64,000 nucleotides of DNA from Ailanthus altissimus (GCA_946807835.1 OX327690.1:18483501-18547500), one strand, 5' to 3'. Positions 1 through 12,151 are shown, counted from the first letter of the stretch. The notes: generated from the letters alone by a model not told the origin. Numbers and translations are program-made.

Positions 1-422
1 AGACCTGCATTAGCAAACATAGATCAAGAACATAGTTTTTTAGAACACACTTGCATAATGACATTTCTTAGCACTTATTGCAACTCTTTGCAACTATGTC
101 ATTACTAGTGTACCCTCAGGTCTTTGTCTCATTATAGACAATGTTCTAATTCCTTAGATCTTACTGACTCTTATAACTTGCTAACTCTTAACAATGCTAA
201 TTGTTAGCATTTATAACCCTCAAATTTACTAACTCTTAACTCCGATCTAAACTTCTTTAGACTAGATCTGAACCCTTTCATATTATACAATGTCCATAAT
301 GTGATAAGCATCATTACCATTTATTAAGGAGTATTAGCGATTTAATAAAATATAGGTTGTATAAATATTGTCAAATAAGTATTCATATAAATAGGGATGG
401 CACATAAGCACATACCTTAACA
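1..422 (-). repeat. 3'-side fragment of a long copia LTR (family A)
   Basis: The sequence follows the terminal part of the LTR copies at 40262-42238 and 46780-48875 line by line: the 'gcaactctttgcaacta' block, the 'gatctaaac' block, and the 'gggatggcacataagcac' end before TTAACA. Only about the last 420 bp of a 2-kb LTR lies in the window and the rest would be to the left. The element is read on the minus strand, by analogy with the copy at 40-49 kb. Confidence 0.75.
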
Positions 423-2275
423 TATGATTAGCTAAGAATAGCTATCTAGACCATCTAGATATAGTCATACATTAATATATGAAAAACGGTTCCATCAATA
501 AATCTGCATCAGTGAATTAGACTAAGAACATTATATTTGAGATTGACTTGTGTAATAATATTTTTTAGCACTTATTGCAACTCTTTGCAACTATATTATT
601 ACTAGTGTACTTACAGGTCTTTGTCCCGTTACAGAAAATATTTTAACTCTTTAAATTTCGATGATTGTTATAAGGGTAAAGGATATTTTTGTCCCAGGAT
701 TTAAGCCTAATTTTAATTTTATCTCACAAGTTTTAGAAAATTCAAAATTGTCCCAATCCGTTAATAAGATTCTGTTAGATTTGACACTGGAGGAGTAAAA
801 TTAGAATTCAATATAAAATTTTAATGTAAGCTGACACAAACTGGTAAAAAGATACATGACATACTTTGATAAGTTCAAAATTTAATATATATTTTAAAAT
901 TTTTGTTTTTGTTTATATTTTTATTTGTTAAGAATTTATTTTATAATTAAATAAATAATTAAAAAAATAAAAAAGAATGCTTTAATTCACCATTAAATAC
1001 CCAACCATTGATATCTTGATTAAGAGAAGAGATGATGAAATTTGAGAAATGAAGAACTTGCTTGGGAATCAAAATTTTGTTGGGTGCAAAATGAAGACAC
1101 AAAGTTTTCTGGTTGAAAAAAGAGATAATAATTTTTTATTTTCATTCTTTGAAGTGGGAGATAAGAGATGATGAAGAGAGATAAGATATGATGAAGAGAG
1201 AAAGAGTGGGTCATTTTTTAAAGCTAATATAGTGTGTTTCTTGATCGGCAAAAGAGAGAATTTTTATTTTTTAAAATGGAAAGTGATAATAGGTGATGAA
1301 GAGAGAAATGATGAGTTTATTTTGAAACATAATGCAGTGTGTTTCTTGACTGGGAAAAGAGGCAATATTTTTTTTGGCACAAAATCTCTTTAAAGAATTG
1401 CATGAATTTTTTTAATTTTCCCTTTCTCAAACAGAAAATTTGAGACTTTTTGAAATAAAATCCAGTAAAATTAAATATCAACATTTCCTATTATGCAATT
1501 TTATTGTGTGATTTTTGGTTTAAACTTTCTTATGCCTATTTCTTTTGTCTTCGTCTTTTTTTTTTTTTTTTTTAATTCATACTCTCTCCCCATTCTCAAA
1601 TATTGAAGATTGATGACTAAAATTTTAATTAATATTGAAAATTAGTAAATGGAGAATTTTTTGGCAAGAAAACATGAATGGAGTTTGGCTTCATGAATGG
1701 TGATGACAAAGTATTTTGCTGGATATGATTATGAAAGATGAGGATAATGATTAGGGAAAGAGAGAGAAAATAAATTTATTTTATTTAATTAATTTTTGTA
1801 TTAAATGAATGGATGAGATTGTGCCACATGTTCAAAATTAAAATTGGATAAGGAGAAAATAAATTATGAATTGTCAATAAAGGGCAAAAATGTCATTGCA
1901 AAGAAAAATCAACTTTTTTTTTTATCAAATCTAACGGAATCCTGCTAACGGATTAGGACAATTTTGAATTTTTTAAAACTCGTGAGAAAAAATTGAGAAT
2001 TATGCTAAATTCGTGGGACAAAAATGTCATTTACCCTTATTATAACCTACTAATTTTTTAGTATTTATAATTGTCAGCGATGCTAACTTTTAGCTCTAAT
2101 TTAAACTCTTTTAGACCAGATCTAAACTCCTTTAGATCATACAATGTCTCTAGCGTTACAAGTATTATACCATTTAATTAATATAATTAGCGATTTACTA
2201 AAATATGTATTATATAAATATTACAAAATTAAATATTTATACAATTTTGGATGGCACATGAGCACAAATTCTAAT
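423..2275 (-). repeat. Second family-A LTR fragment, split by a small MULE
   Basis: Bases 423-673 and 2037-2275 together form another copy of the last third of the same LTR family, in the same orientation and joined directly behind the first fragment. The break at 673/2037 is the small MULE insertion. Rejoining the two parts restores the block that reads 'tattataaccagctaac' in intact copies. The right end, near 2275, abuts a minus-strand copia pol fragment. Confidence 0.7.
674..2036. mobile_element. Non-autonomous MULE with long TIRs
   Basis: Bases 674-784 and 1925-2036 are imperfect inverted repeats of about 111 bp. Both start GGGTAAA and share the blocks TTTTTGTCCCA, AAAATTCAAAATTGTCC and GTTAGATTTGA. 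The 9 bp outside each end, ttgttataa (665-673) and ttattataa (2037-2045), match at 8 of 9 positions, as expected of a Mutator-type target duplication. The 1.14-kb interior is AT-rich and has no credible coding region, only short chance ORFs. It is therefore a deletion derivative or MITE-like MULE that would need a transposase from elsewhere. It lies inside a retrotransposon LTR fragment. Confidence 0.85.
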
Positions 2276-2863
2276 AGATATTGTGACTAAAACTGATCAA
2301 TAGGGACTATTAGCTCTATGCTTTGTTGTGTGGTTAGAGATGTGGACTTAAATATACCTGCCTTGGCTCTTGTTATCATAGGATGAGTATATTTTAACAC
2401 AGGTTCTTGCTATGACTGAAACTAATCAGTAGAAACTATTGATTCTGTGTTTTGTTATGTGATTGGAGATGTTATTGACAGGTGATTTGGTTTATTGATC
2501 ATGTTGAGGAGATGATAAAGGTGATTTTCTAGAATCTGAATGGACAAAAACTAACCTTGGTGTTCCTAGAGAGAGCACCATGTTAGGAATGTTAGTAGAG
2601 CTAGTTGACATAGGAACTTCTTCTGCTAAGTGCACAAACTGAGAAAATAATGGCTGTCGGGAATTTAGATTAACATTAGTGAATTTAGAGACTGAGTTGT
2701 TGCCAAAATTAGAATTAAGATTAAATGAAAACTCTTCTTTATTAAAGATAACATTTCTTAATATATAGACTTTGCCAGATTCACTTGGACATTTATAACA
2801 TTTATGATGATTACTGTATCCAATAAATACACACCTACTTGTTCTATATTGAAGTTTAACATT
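2276..2863 (-). pseudogene. Copia pol fragment: integrase C-terminus and linker (copia-R)
   Basis: Read on the minus strand this gives the end of a Ty1/copia integrase and the spacer before reverse transcriptase, including motifs like CVFIGYS and HHKCYKCPSESGKVYI (family: CVFLGYSxxHKGYKC). It continues directly from the minus-strand pol at 15311-15960, because MULE1 with its 9-bp duplication sits exactly between the two parts. The reverse transcriptase would follow to the left but is cut off by the family-A LTR fragments. The lineage looks Retrofit/Ale-like, by inference from motif style only. Confidence 0.75.
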
Positions 2864-2872
2864 ATTATATAG
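2864..2872. repeat. 9-bp target duplication, left of MULE1
   Basis: attatatag, identical to 15302-15310 at the other end of MULE1. Confidence 0.9.
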
Positions 2873-2979
2873 GGGAAATTTTTACAAATAATTTCTAAAT
2901 TTTATAACTACTTTTTAACCATATTTTAAATCAATATATTTTAGTAGCCAAATTAATTATAAATGGACTTTTTTGCCCC
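2873..2979. repeat. Left TIR of MULE1
   Basis: Begins GGGAAATTTTTACAAATAAT and ends near a TTTTTTGCCCCC block. It aligns end to end with the reverse complement of 15193-15301, with small gaps. Confidence 0.85.
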
Positions 2980-3532
2980 CGTTTGCATAATATAGTGTTA
3001 AAGAAATCCTTTGAAGGTAAACTAACAAATACAAACTTTATTTGTGTTGATTCATATTCAAAAATATATTTCAATATTTAGAAATCAAGATAAGTTAATT
3101 TGAAGTTGTAAAACATCATCAGGTAAGAAATATTTCTTTTTTGTTATGTATATTTTGTCAAATATATTCATAATATTATATTTGATACAAGTTGTAGTTG
3201 TTTTAAAATTAAATAAATATGGAAATTGTATTATAGTGTATAATGATGAAGTTTAAATGAAAAATAAGGTTAAATGGGTGAAAAATCAAGTTACAGGAAA
3301 ATATGAAAAAATTGTAGTTGCATCGCGAGTACAGTCGCCAAGATGTCCTTTGTGGCACCTCGGCCATTGCATCTTGGGCCCAAAATGAAATGGATGAGAT
3401 GCAGTATCTCAATCTTATGCGTATCTCGCATCTCGAGCATTGCAATTTCGCGAGACTTTTTCAATTTATGAATTTTGAAAATTTAGGGTGTGTTTTTAAT
3501 AATTTAATTTATTTTTGTTTTAGGTCTCATAG

Positions 3533-5935
3533 AGTATGATGTAATTGTTATTTGTTTTGGAGGAAAGTGGGAGAGTTCTGGTAATGGAAAAGAGAATTAT
3601 GTTAATTATAGTAACTTTGGAATTTCTGTTCCGAAAGATGACAATGTGAAGTATAAAGTGACTTTGAAAATTAAAATTAATGCAATGAGATTTAATTTAA
3701 AATTTATTGAGATTAAAAATGATAGTGGTGTTTGTTTGTACCTAGAGCTCTCATTTATGAAAAGGATGTATGGCCCCGCAATCAAAAACCACCACCCATT
3801 CATACTTATTTTATGTCAGCTAGCTGTGGCAACTAAGTAAGCCACACAACCCCAATAATTTCAATAATGGTTCCCTCAAACATAACAAGGACTATCATCA
3901 TCTTTCTCCTATACCGTTCAATGAAGAGCCAGCCTATACACACTATGATAGTGATGACGTTGAAAATGTTGGGGATGTGGAAGGGGACTGTAGTGATGTT
4001 GAAAATGTTGATAATATGGAACGAGATTTTGATGGTATTCAAAATGTTAGTAATGTAGAAGTGGATTGTCATGTGGAAGAATTTGTTGGTTTGAATGATT
4101 TACCATAAGGCAGATGTTATTATGTATCAACGGGCTCCCTAAATGTTAAAGATAGAAGAAGAGATTTTAGTGAAGCTGAAAACCCCTTTGCGTTTATGCC
4201 TCTAATACTATCATCGGACATGGGCATATCCATTCAATTAGTGCAATTAGGGATGTGTTTATGGGAAATGTTTGATAGCAAATATGAACTTTACCAGACT
4301 ATTAGTGTGCTAAAACTTAAGGGTAATTGGAGCTTCACGGGTTTTAAGGTCGACAAAAGATCATTTTAAGACAAAATATGACGATGATAGGTGCAGATGG
4401 AGATTAAGTGCAGTGTCGATAGATGTAAAAAAATATTTCATTGTTTGCAAAATTGATTTAGATCACATATACCAGTTAGCTTGATTACGCGATGGTCATC
4501 GACAAGCAAAATCTTGGATATAACAAATTCATAAAAAATAAGTTTGCATATGTGAATCGACTTTATAAAATGAAGGAGATCCAGGCAGACATATGTGAGG
4601 AGTTTGGTATAGAGATAACTTGCCCCACTACTTAGTGAGGTAAAGAGCATGTGTTGAGGCTGATATGCGGTACTTCAGAGGCTTCATATAAATTACTTCC
4701 TGCATATAGGTATGAGTTGGAATAACAGAATCTAGGTATAGTAATGTATTTTAAAATTGATTATTGAAAGCACTTCAAATATTTCTTTATAGTACTTAGA
4801 TCATACATTAAATGGTTTCAATCATCCATCTGGCTAGTTATTGTAATTAACGGTATATTTTTGAAAGGTGCATACTTGGGAATAATGTTCATGGCTATTT
4901 GTAAGGATAGAAACAACTAAATTTTTCACTGGCATGGGGTATTGCTAACTCAAAAAACAATGCTTCATGGACATGGTTTATGACAAAACTTTGAGGAGTT
5001 ATTGATGATCTTGAAAGCCTTGTATATATGTATATCTTATCAGTATCTAGTATTGAGAAAGCTATTGGAAATGTATTTTCTAATGCATATTATAGGTATG
5101 CATCCATCACTTAAAGGGTTTTTTGGTCACTAGATATCGTCAGAGACAAAGAAATGAGGGGGATATTTGGCTTATTATTTTATTGCTACCAAGGCGTATA
5201 ACCTAACTGACTTTCAAGTGAAAATTAAAAAGATGCGAGAAATGAAATCCGAGGCAACATGATACTTGGAAGAGGAGGTTGATTTTTTAAAATAGGCTCG
5301 ATCAATGAGAGCATTAAGAAGATATGACACTATGATCACCAACATTACAAAGAGCATTAATGTTGTTGCAAGGGAGCATGTGACCTCTCACTGACTACCT
5401 TAGTTGAGTGGATTTGGGAGTTAATACAAAGATGGTTTGTCAAAAGACATGTGACTACAGAAAGTATGTCAAACTTTTTGACAAATTAGACCCAACGCAA
5501 GGTTTGGAAGCATAAAGATGACTCCACTTGTATTGACAATGCATGTAGTAGATCATTCTCGCTTTATCATCAACGACAAAAATAGAAAAGATATAATAGA
5601 CATCTCGACGAAGTTATATAATTGTCGAAAGTTTGATCTTCGGTAGCTACCGTGTGCCCATACACTTACAGTATGCAGGCAAACCAGATTACAATCTTAG
5701 ACTCTTTTGTCAGCCCATTACACGACTAAGTTTTTATTGTGTGCATATAGTGATCCAGTAAATCTGATTGTTCACCCATCAGATTGGATTATTCCAAAAG
5801 AATTGAGAGCTAGTAACATCTAGCCTTCTACAGCATACCATCACGTTAGAAGAATCAAATTCCATCACATGGTGAGGCACCGACGAAAAATGTATGCAGC
5901 CACTATAAGCAACATGGATATAACTGGCAAATATG
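3533..5935 (+). pseudogene. Decayed MURA (Mutator-like transposase) of MULE1
   Basis: The order matches the MURA of MULE2 (28952-31531, minus). An N-terminal segment with VIYFGGKWES and YKVTLKI comes first (3540-3830), then an acidic repeat (3953-4069). A DNA-binding-type region follows with NKFAYVNRLYKMKEIQADI-like residues (4530-4620), then the MULE catalytic core start with FLKGAYLGIMFMAICKD (near 4860). Next come the TTNITKSINVVAREH block (5330-5380) and a SWIM-like CRKFDLR..PCAHT segment (5620-5670). Many stops and frameshifts interrupt every frame, so it cannot encode a transposase. A complete gene would bind the TIRs and cut and join the element in the nucleus. Confidence 0.8.
3953..4069 (+). 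repeat. 39-bp tandem repeat, 3 units, encoding an acidic 13-residue repeat
   Basis: Three consecutive 39-bp units read DDVENVGDVEGDC, SDVENVDNMERDF and DGIQNVSNVEVDC in one frame. This is the acidic linker between the N-terminal and DNA-binding parts of MURA. The equivalent linker in MULE2 (30820-31000) is also Asp/Glu-rich but lacks this clear period. Confidence 0.75.
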
Positions 5936-6179
5936 TTAAAACCCAATTGCATAACATAGCAGTTGATATGTCTTTTATTTTATATCTGTATTTGTATTTG
6001 TACTTTGTTACTATTGTCCTTATTTAACTAATTTATATTTATATTTGTACTTTGTTAATATGTCCTTAATTTACTAGTTTATTTTGTTTTTACTATTATC
6101 CTTAAAAATGCATTAATAATTATATACATTTACCATTTAACAAAAAGAATAAAAATGTATAAAATACATAAAAGAAATC
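5936..6179. other. AT-rich spacer between convergent MURA and Ulp1 of MULE1
   Basis: No coding signal. It contains repeated 'tatttgtactttgtta' blocks (5990-6060). In reverse complement they resemble the 'acaaagtacaaatg' repeats in the corresponding spacer of MULE2 (28690-28865). This supports common descent and probably marks the shared 3' end region of both genes. Confidence 0.5.
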
Positions 6180-6345
6180 ATTAATTGATTTCATATACTT
6201 TTTCTTGACACCGGTCCATAAATCGATTGTCATTTTTGTCCTAAAAAATGGTCGTGCTTGGGGACAAACTCTAAGGGACGACATAATGTCAAAATATCTA
6301 TAAATGTACAAATATAAATCCCATAATCCTCACTTCAACTTCTAT
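6180..6345 (-). pseudogene. Ulp1 C-terminal fragment of MULE1
   Basis: On minus, this reads EDYGIYICTFIDILTLCRPL and then KMTIDLW, the C-terminal part of a C48 (Ulp1/SENP-like) cysteine peptidase. In MULE2 the same stretch reads GDCGIFACMYIEYLMLGRSF and KMAVDLW. The nucleophile Cys is Tyr here (codon at 6323-6325), so this copy is catalytically dead. The fragment is cut off from the rest of the gene (9237-11760) by the LTR at 6346-9236. Roughly 40-50 residues between the two halves are missing. Confidence 0.75.
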
Positions 6346-9236
6346 TGTGACACTCCCTTCTTTAACCTAACTACACAAAAAGGGGTTAAGTTAGGTGTAA
6401 TTTTTTGTTGCTTATAAAATCTATAAGCATCTAGGTAGTGGGGGTGTAATATCCAATCCCTATTAGTAGTATTGGCGCCTAGATTTCGGTATAGAGTAAT
6501 AAAGACACCGAAGGGTTACCTTATTTCAACCCTTTTAGAATTTTTTTTTTACGGTGCGCATAAAAGATATTAGACCTAATTTGGTAATTTCACACTCGGT
6601 TGGAGCGTCGGACAACCCTAGAATATTTTTGAAAATTTTCTCATTTGGCTTGAAAAAGGAAATTTTAAATTACTACTTGAATTTCTATTTAAGGGCTATG
6701 TACGGAACAAGCCTTTGTTGAGAAACACAATCCATATATTAGATAATAGACCAATTAGAAACAATCTCATGGATTGCCAAGTTGAAAATTCTAATTTGTT
6801 CATTGGACTATTCTAACTAGATAGTTATAAAGGAACCAATTACATACTTAGTTTTCAACTAATGACAATTTAAAATTTTTGCGTTAGTTGAGGGACAAAT
6901 TGGTCTTTTGATAGAGCACTATAAATATGGTAGAAGTGTGTAGAAATTTCAAATGATCAAAAGCATAACACTTAGAGCAAAAGAGAGCAAAATTCGTGCA
7001 AGAAGAGTGGTGTTGCTACAGTGACATTTCAAGTTTTTTTTTCATGATTTTTTATGTTTAATCAAGCTATAAGAAGGTCAAGTATAAGTTCCTAAGCTCA
7101 ATTGAAGCCTCCATTAGTGAAAATCCAAGAAAAAAAGGTAAGAAAAGCATTATTTTGTGAGATTAATATGTGAACTTTCAAGATTGCTTCAATTAATGTT
7201 CTTGTGTGCATTCTTGGTTTAGATTGAATTAAATTCTAGTGTGGAGCTTGAAGGAGTCATCAAAGTGAAGAAAATGGCAATGTAAGAATTAGGATTTTAG
7301 GTGATTTGAATGTAGAGACTTCAATTGGTTGTAATTAGGGCATTAGAATGAAATTGGCTTGATTGTGATGTAATTAGAACAAGAAATTAAGAAAAGAAAT
7401 GTGTTGGAACATAAAGTGAAATCTGCCACTTTAGGGAAGTTAGGGATTGAGTTGTATTTTGGTTGAGTTGTTGTGTATAAATGGTGCCTTATGTATATTG
7501 AATGTATGTGATTGATGAAAAAATCAAAAATGAAGAGAATGAGACATAATTGTCATTTTAGAAAGGTGAAGGGCAATTATGTCCAACCAAGTTATAAGGC
7601 GGTTAATAATTTTCAGGGCGCTAGATAGTGAGTTAGATTAGATTAAATGACTCTGTAAATGAAAATTAAAAAGTAGTATCCATCCGGGTTTTGTATGCCG
7701 ATTAGGGCGTTTAGTAGTTAAACGAGATTCTATTATTTAAATTAGTTTTAAATATCATTTATGGCGCGTAGGTGAAGAAAACTGAGACCAGTAACCGGAG
7801 CAGAAATCCGAAGCGAAATTGAGCTCGGAGCGGTTGTGAGTGAAAATCTGTCATTTCTTTTATCTTTCATTTATTATGTTTCCGCATAATGAAAATGTAT
7901 GTTTTATGTGCTTTTAATGCATAAACATGAGTTATGATCTTGATATATATATCCATATATATGCTTTTACATGTTCGATTTAAGAAATAGTTTTAAAATT
8001 TCTGCATCCGTTTCAAAGGCCATTGGTACCCTCAGACCCCCAGATTATAGTGGTGGTGAATGTATTAGACCCGGTCAGTATATCCCATACACATGAGCAG
8101 GTATTGGGGGTGTGTCACTAACTCTGGAAAGTTTGGATGTCGAGTCATGTGAGTCACTCTATGTGTACGAAGTATTGTCTCGCTATATGTATGCGATGTA
8201 GGGTTCCGCTGCATAGCTAGTGAGATGTCTTGATGATGTCACTGTGGGTGTTGCTAGTTGAGGCGCCCCGTGACCTACTCATGTGTGCGGTGCTAGTTGA
8301 GTCGCTACATGAGTATAGAGGTTTAGGGTTACCATTGGTACAATTTAGAAAGAAAATGGCCGAGCGAGGGCTTTAATAGTTTTCTATTTACCAATTATAT
8401 ATTATGCTTTTTTATGCACATGCTAGTTATTATGTTATACAGATTTTGGATATTGTTTTCCATAGATGTAAATAAAACCCACTTGGCAAGATTTTATCGA
8501 CATATGATGCTTACAATCGTTTTATAGCTTTATACAAGTTTTAGAAACATAAATTATGCATGTCTTTTAGAATTTAATATTTATGCGCAATATTATTTTA
8601 TTTGAAATCTTAAAAGCACTTACTGAACTCCTTTAGCTCAATCGTTTGTGTTTTATATTTTTTATCCCCCTCCAGATGCAGGCTTCGGTGTGCAAGTCAC
8701 TAATTCTCCTACGACTCATTAGTGGCCCAGTCGGACGATCATTTTGTAAATGTAAATGTGTAAATAACACTCTTTTTACTTTCAGCATAATAGTTTTAAA
8801 TTTGTGCATTGTACTTTTTTTTTGGATAACCAAGAAGAGATTTTGATATTTTGATGATCGTTTCATTTTTTATCAATATTCCAGTTTTATGATCATAATG
8901 AATTATTGAGTTGAGTTGAGTTGGATTTGTTTTGGAAAAGACCAGAGGTCCTATTTGACAGTATTGAGAAGTGGTTTGGAAATAGAAGTGTAATTATTTG
9001 CAGGTTTTGTACTGGATTTTCAGAAAAACAGAGGAAACTCTATTCGTTTTTTTTATAAAAATTAAGATGTCATTTTTATGTATATTCCAAGATTTTCTTA
9101 GTAATAGTAAGAACTAAAAAAGGGTTTGCCTCATGAAATTTCTCAACTTACCCAGTTATATTCTGAGGAATTTCTGTCGGGGTGTTCGGCAAGGCTACTG
9201 GGATCTACTGTAGAGGGTCTCGGACCGGGTCCTGTT
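6346..9236 (+). mobile_element. Long LTR-like insertion, probably a gypsy-type solo LTR
   Basis: This 2.9-kb block lies inside the Ulp1 relic of MULE1. It begins TGTGACACTCCC and ends near GGACCGGGTCCTGTTA, reminiscent of the TGTGACA ends of some Ty3/gypsy LTRs. It is much richer in G and C than its surroundings from about 8000 to 8350, where alternating 'tgctagttgag' and 'gtgtgcggtgctag' blocks occur. No gag or pol coding is seen and no primer-binding site was identified. I see no matching 5-bp duplication, and part of Ulp1 is missing at the junction, so a deletion may have accompanied or followed insertion. The type assignment is inference. Confidence 0.45.
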
Positions 9237-11760
9237 AGGGAGTAACAATATAGATAATGGCGTGACATGATTCTCAATCATGCCATCAACATATCCTTTA
9301 AGGTTAGAATCATAAATGATAATTTGTCGATGCAAAATATCCACCTCTGCCGTAACCCAATGCTCTTGATTATAATTGATAGGAATATAAACCCACATGA
9401 AGTTAGATAGTCTCGTAAATAATATTATATGAATAAAAAAATTAACTCTTTTAACAAATATTATATTTTACCTTGTCAACCTCAATCCATATTTGTGCAC
9501 CGAGTAACTCTTCTTTCACGCCTTGGGCATACGATAACACGTCATCGTTCCATGTATCCTAAAATTGCAACAAAACAAATAATCAATGAAGTGCACATAA
9601 AAAAACATAATTTAATTTATTTCAATACTTACAAAGAAGTATGAGTCCACACTAATGGACAATTATGGCAATGCCTTAATGTAGTAATTTTGCCTAAGCC
9701 GCACCACTTTCAAATCCTCATTAATATACTGTGTTAGCAAACTAATAAAGTTATAAAGTAATTAATATATTTTAACACATATGATTAAATTCAATTAAAT
9801 GAGTAAACTCAAATAAATTACACTTACAAAGTCATTCAACCAATTGTGTAGTAATGTTTGAAGCCATGTCGGGTTAGCTTTAAGGCTAGGTAAAATTACT
9901 ACACCCTCATCTTTGTCCAACTAAGTCTGAAACTCAATTAAGAATGTAGAGTCTATTTGCTGCAACGGATTCATGTCTACTTAAGGTTCTACCTGAATTT
10001 GAATCTTCTTCTTTCGCATCTTTAATGGGAAGGGATTCATGTATAGAGTATGGAAATACCTTGCAGGCCTATAGTGTCTCCCAAACTGACTCAAACCCTT
10101 ATGTGGAGCAAGTAAGATCTTGACGCTTACAAGATTGTCGATCAGTAGCTAGAGCTGTATGTCATGACCAGTAGCTAAGGTTTGAAAATCATATGCCGCA
10201 TTTTCTCTATATTGAAAGCATGCCGGTACATTCTCTCCAAATTGAAATATAAGTATATATATTAAAATAAGTCAAACTGTAATTAAGTTACTATAAACAA
10301 TTTTAAATTTATTTTGCTCACCATATTCTTGCTTTCGTCGGGTTGGAATGAGTATGACTGCCTAAGTATATCATTATCTACATCATCTAATGTGTAAGAT
10401 ATTTTCGGACCTGATCAACCATTTTAAAAATGTCATCTCGATCCTTTTTCATTTCTGCATCAGCAGCTTTAATATGATCAAATCTCTTAATCATCTCTTC
10501 TTGCCTTTGCTCAAACTAATGTGCAACATCATAGTCTACAGATGCACTGTGTTCAAACTACAAGAAAAAGAGCTATAGTCAATAACTTTTTTATAAAGAT
10601 AAGAATTTAGTTAATTGTGTAAAAAAGTAATATATTGTTGCACCAAGCACTGGTGCTGACACTGATAGGTATGCCCATTCATATTCCTCCCCCTCTACAT
10701 CTATATCATCATTGCCAAGGTCAGTGAAATGGACAAAGCCCCTCTAGCGCTTGCTTTTGCTCTGTTCATAATCATACATATTTGGCAAGTCCCTAACATA
10801 GCTCTAGTTTGGAATGCCTAGATGTCTAACCATTCGCATGACCTTCTCTTTATTCTCATTATCTTTTAGTACTAATTTACGATGTACCAAAAGAACCTAT
10901 AAATTTAAAATTAAGTTACACGTAATACAAAATAAAATTTATATATTTATATGTGAATTAATCTTAAAACATACCAAATCATTTACCAATATTGTGTTCT
11001 TATCATCTTCAAATTGTAGAGTCGCTCAAGTCATCCAATTCAAAATACGAAGGAAGCGGTCATCAGAGTGAATACCAAAAATGTATACACATTATAACTC
11101 TTAACTCTACTCTTCGCAAATTCAAATTTTCTTATTTTCTCAAGCTTTTGGAATGCGGCCTTCCTAAGTGAGTTATGAAGTATGTTCTATGCAATGTCTT
11201 CCTATGGATACTTATTAAACTCATCAAGGTCTTCCACTAAATATAGCACAAAATTTTGAATCCCACTACGTTCGTCGAGTGGGATCAAAACATGATGAAA
11301 AAAATAGAATAAACTCAACTTTATTGCATTATCATTGTCCATTTCCATTACTTTCAGACATTCGTACCAATTATCGAGAAATAATTACAAAAACTTTTTT
11401 ATGTCAAAAAAGTATATATCCCACAATTGAGTCCCCAATTGTTTCTTCAACTGCTAGGCAGATAGGTAATCTTGTATCTCTAGCCCGATGATCAATACAA
11501 AATCCATCCGAATAAATCGGATGTGCTTCTTGCCAATGTAAAATCACATCTCCTTGTATAAATTAGAGGTATGCAGCTCACAAAATAATAACTCGTGCAC
11601 CAAAATACCAAAGAATGTCTAATCTAACATATCTAAAAAAAATGCCTCATACTCGTCCACCTAAATAATTTCTTTTGATTGCCATTAGTTTTTTTCTTTA
11701 TAGTATTCAAATCTCATATCTTCGAATAAGTTGTCACTGATGTATAAAACAAATATATGC
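9237..11760 (-). pseudogene. Decayed DUF1985-Ulp1 protease gene of MULE1
   Basis: The gene reads right to left. The DUF1985-type region lies at about 11690-11180, with GILVHELLFCELHTSNLYKE, FYIGKKHIRFIRMDFVLIIG, LSLFYFFHHVLIP and FVLYLVEDLDEFNKYPW. It matches the corresponding MULE2 segment residue for residue over long stretches. The start of the C48 peptidase domain lies at 9237-9398, with WVYIPINYNQEHWVTAEVDI and the IYDSN aspartate. The catalytic His codon is at 9360-9362. Between them (9430-11180) are diverged exon-like pieces and AT-rich introns that I cannot delimit. Multiple stops and the insertion at 6346-9236 make it a pseudogene. Ulp1-like enzymes remove SUMO in eukaryotes. What they do for MULEs is unknown. 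Confidence 0.75.
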
Positions 11761-11911
11761 TTTGAAAGTCTATATATTGAACGAGATTCGCTTTGGTTTT
11801 TATGATTTGACCTTGCTCATATATTAAGGCTGAATCTATCTCCTTACGTCTCGGAAAGACAAATTTTTTGATACATTGGACTAAGGTGACTAGCCCACAG
11901 GACCTGAAATG

Positions 11912-12151
11912 AGATAGAGACTAAAACAACGATTTGTCGAAGACACTGTGCCTAAAGGAAGGAAAGCAATTGTGCCTGAAAAGATCGAAAGGGATATTGA
12001 TTTTGAACATCTTTTAAGAGATAGGGGGTTCCACAAGCCTAAGTCCCCAACAGAGATCTTTGATATTGGTTTGGTGGATAGAGCCTGGGTCACCAAGCCT
12101 AAGCCCCATAACAGTAAGTTTTTGATACGTTACTTTTCCTGTAAGAATTAA
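11912..12151 (+). other. Open coding-like segment, origin unknown (possible capture)
   Basis: About 80 codons stay open on plus inside MULE1, upstream of the DUF1985 part and on the opposite strand. The peptide is rich in charged residues and Pro: RLKQRFVEDT, then KGRKAIVPEKIERDIDFEHL, GFHKPKSPTEIFD and VDRAWV. Base composition is less AT-rich than the flanks. It is not part of MURA or Ulp1 as seen in MULE2 or MULE3. It has a loose look of the 'RF..ergf' start of gag-like proteins of plant elements, but I do not recognise it with confidence. It could be a captured host exon, a piece of another element, or chance. Confidence 0.35.

Noticed and set aside
1020..1251. Overlapping 60-64 codon ORFs on minus in the small MULE
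   Set aside because: Composition-driven (poly-T/Ser/Leu rich), no family resemblance, within a TIR-bounded non-coding element.
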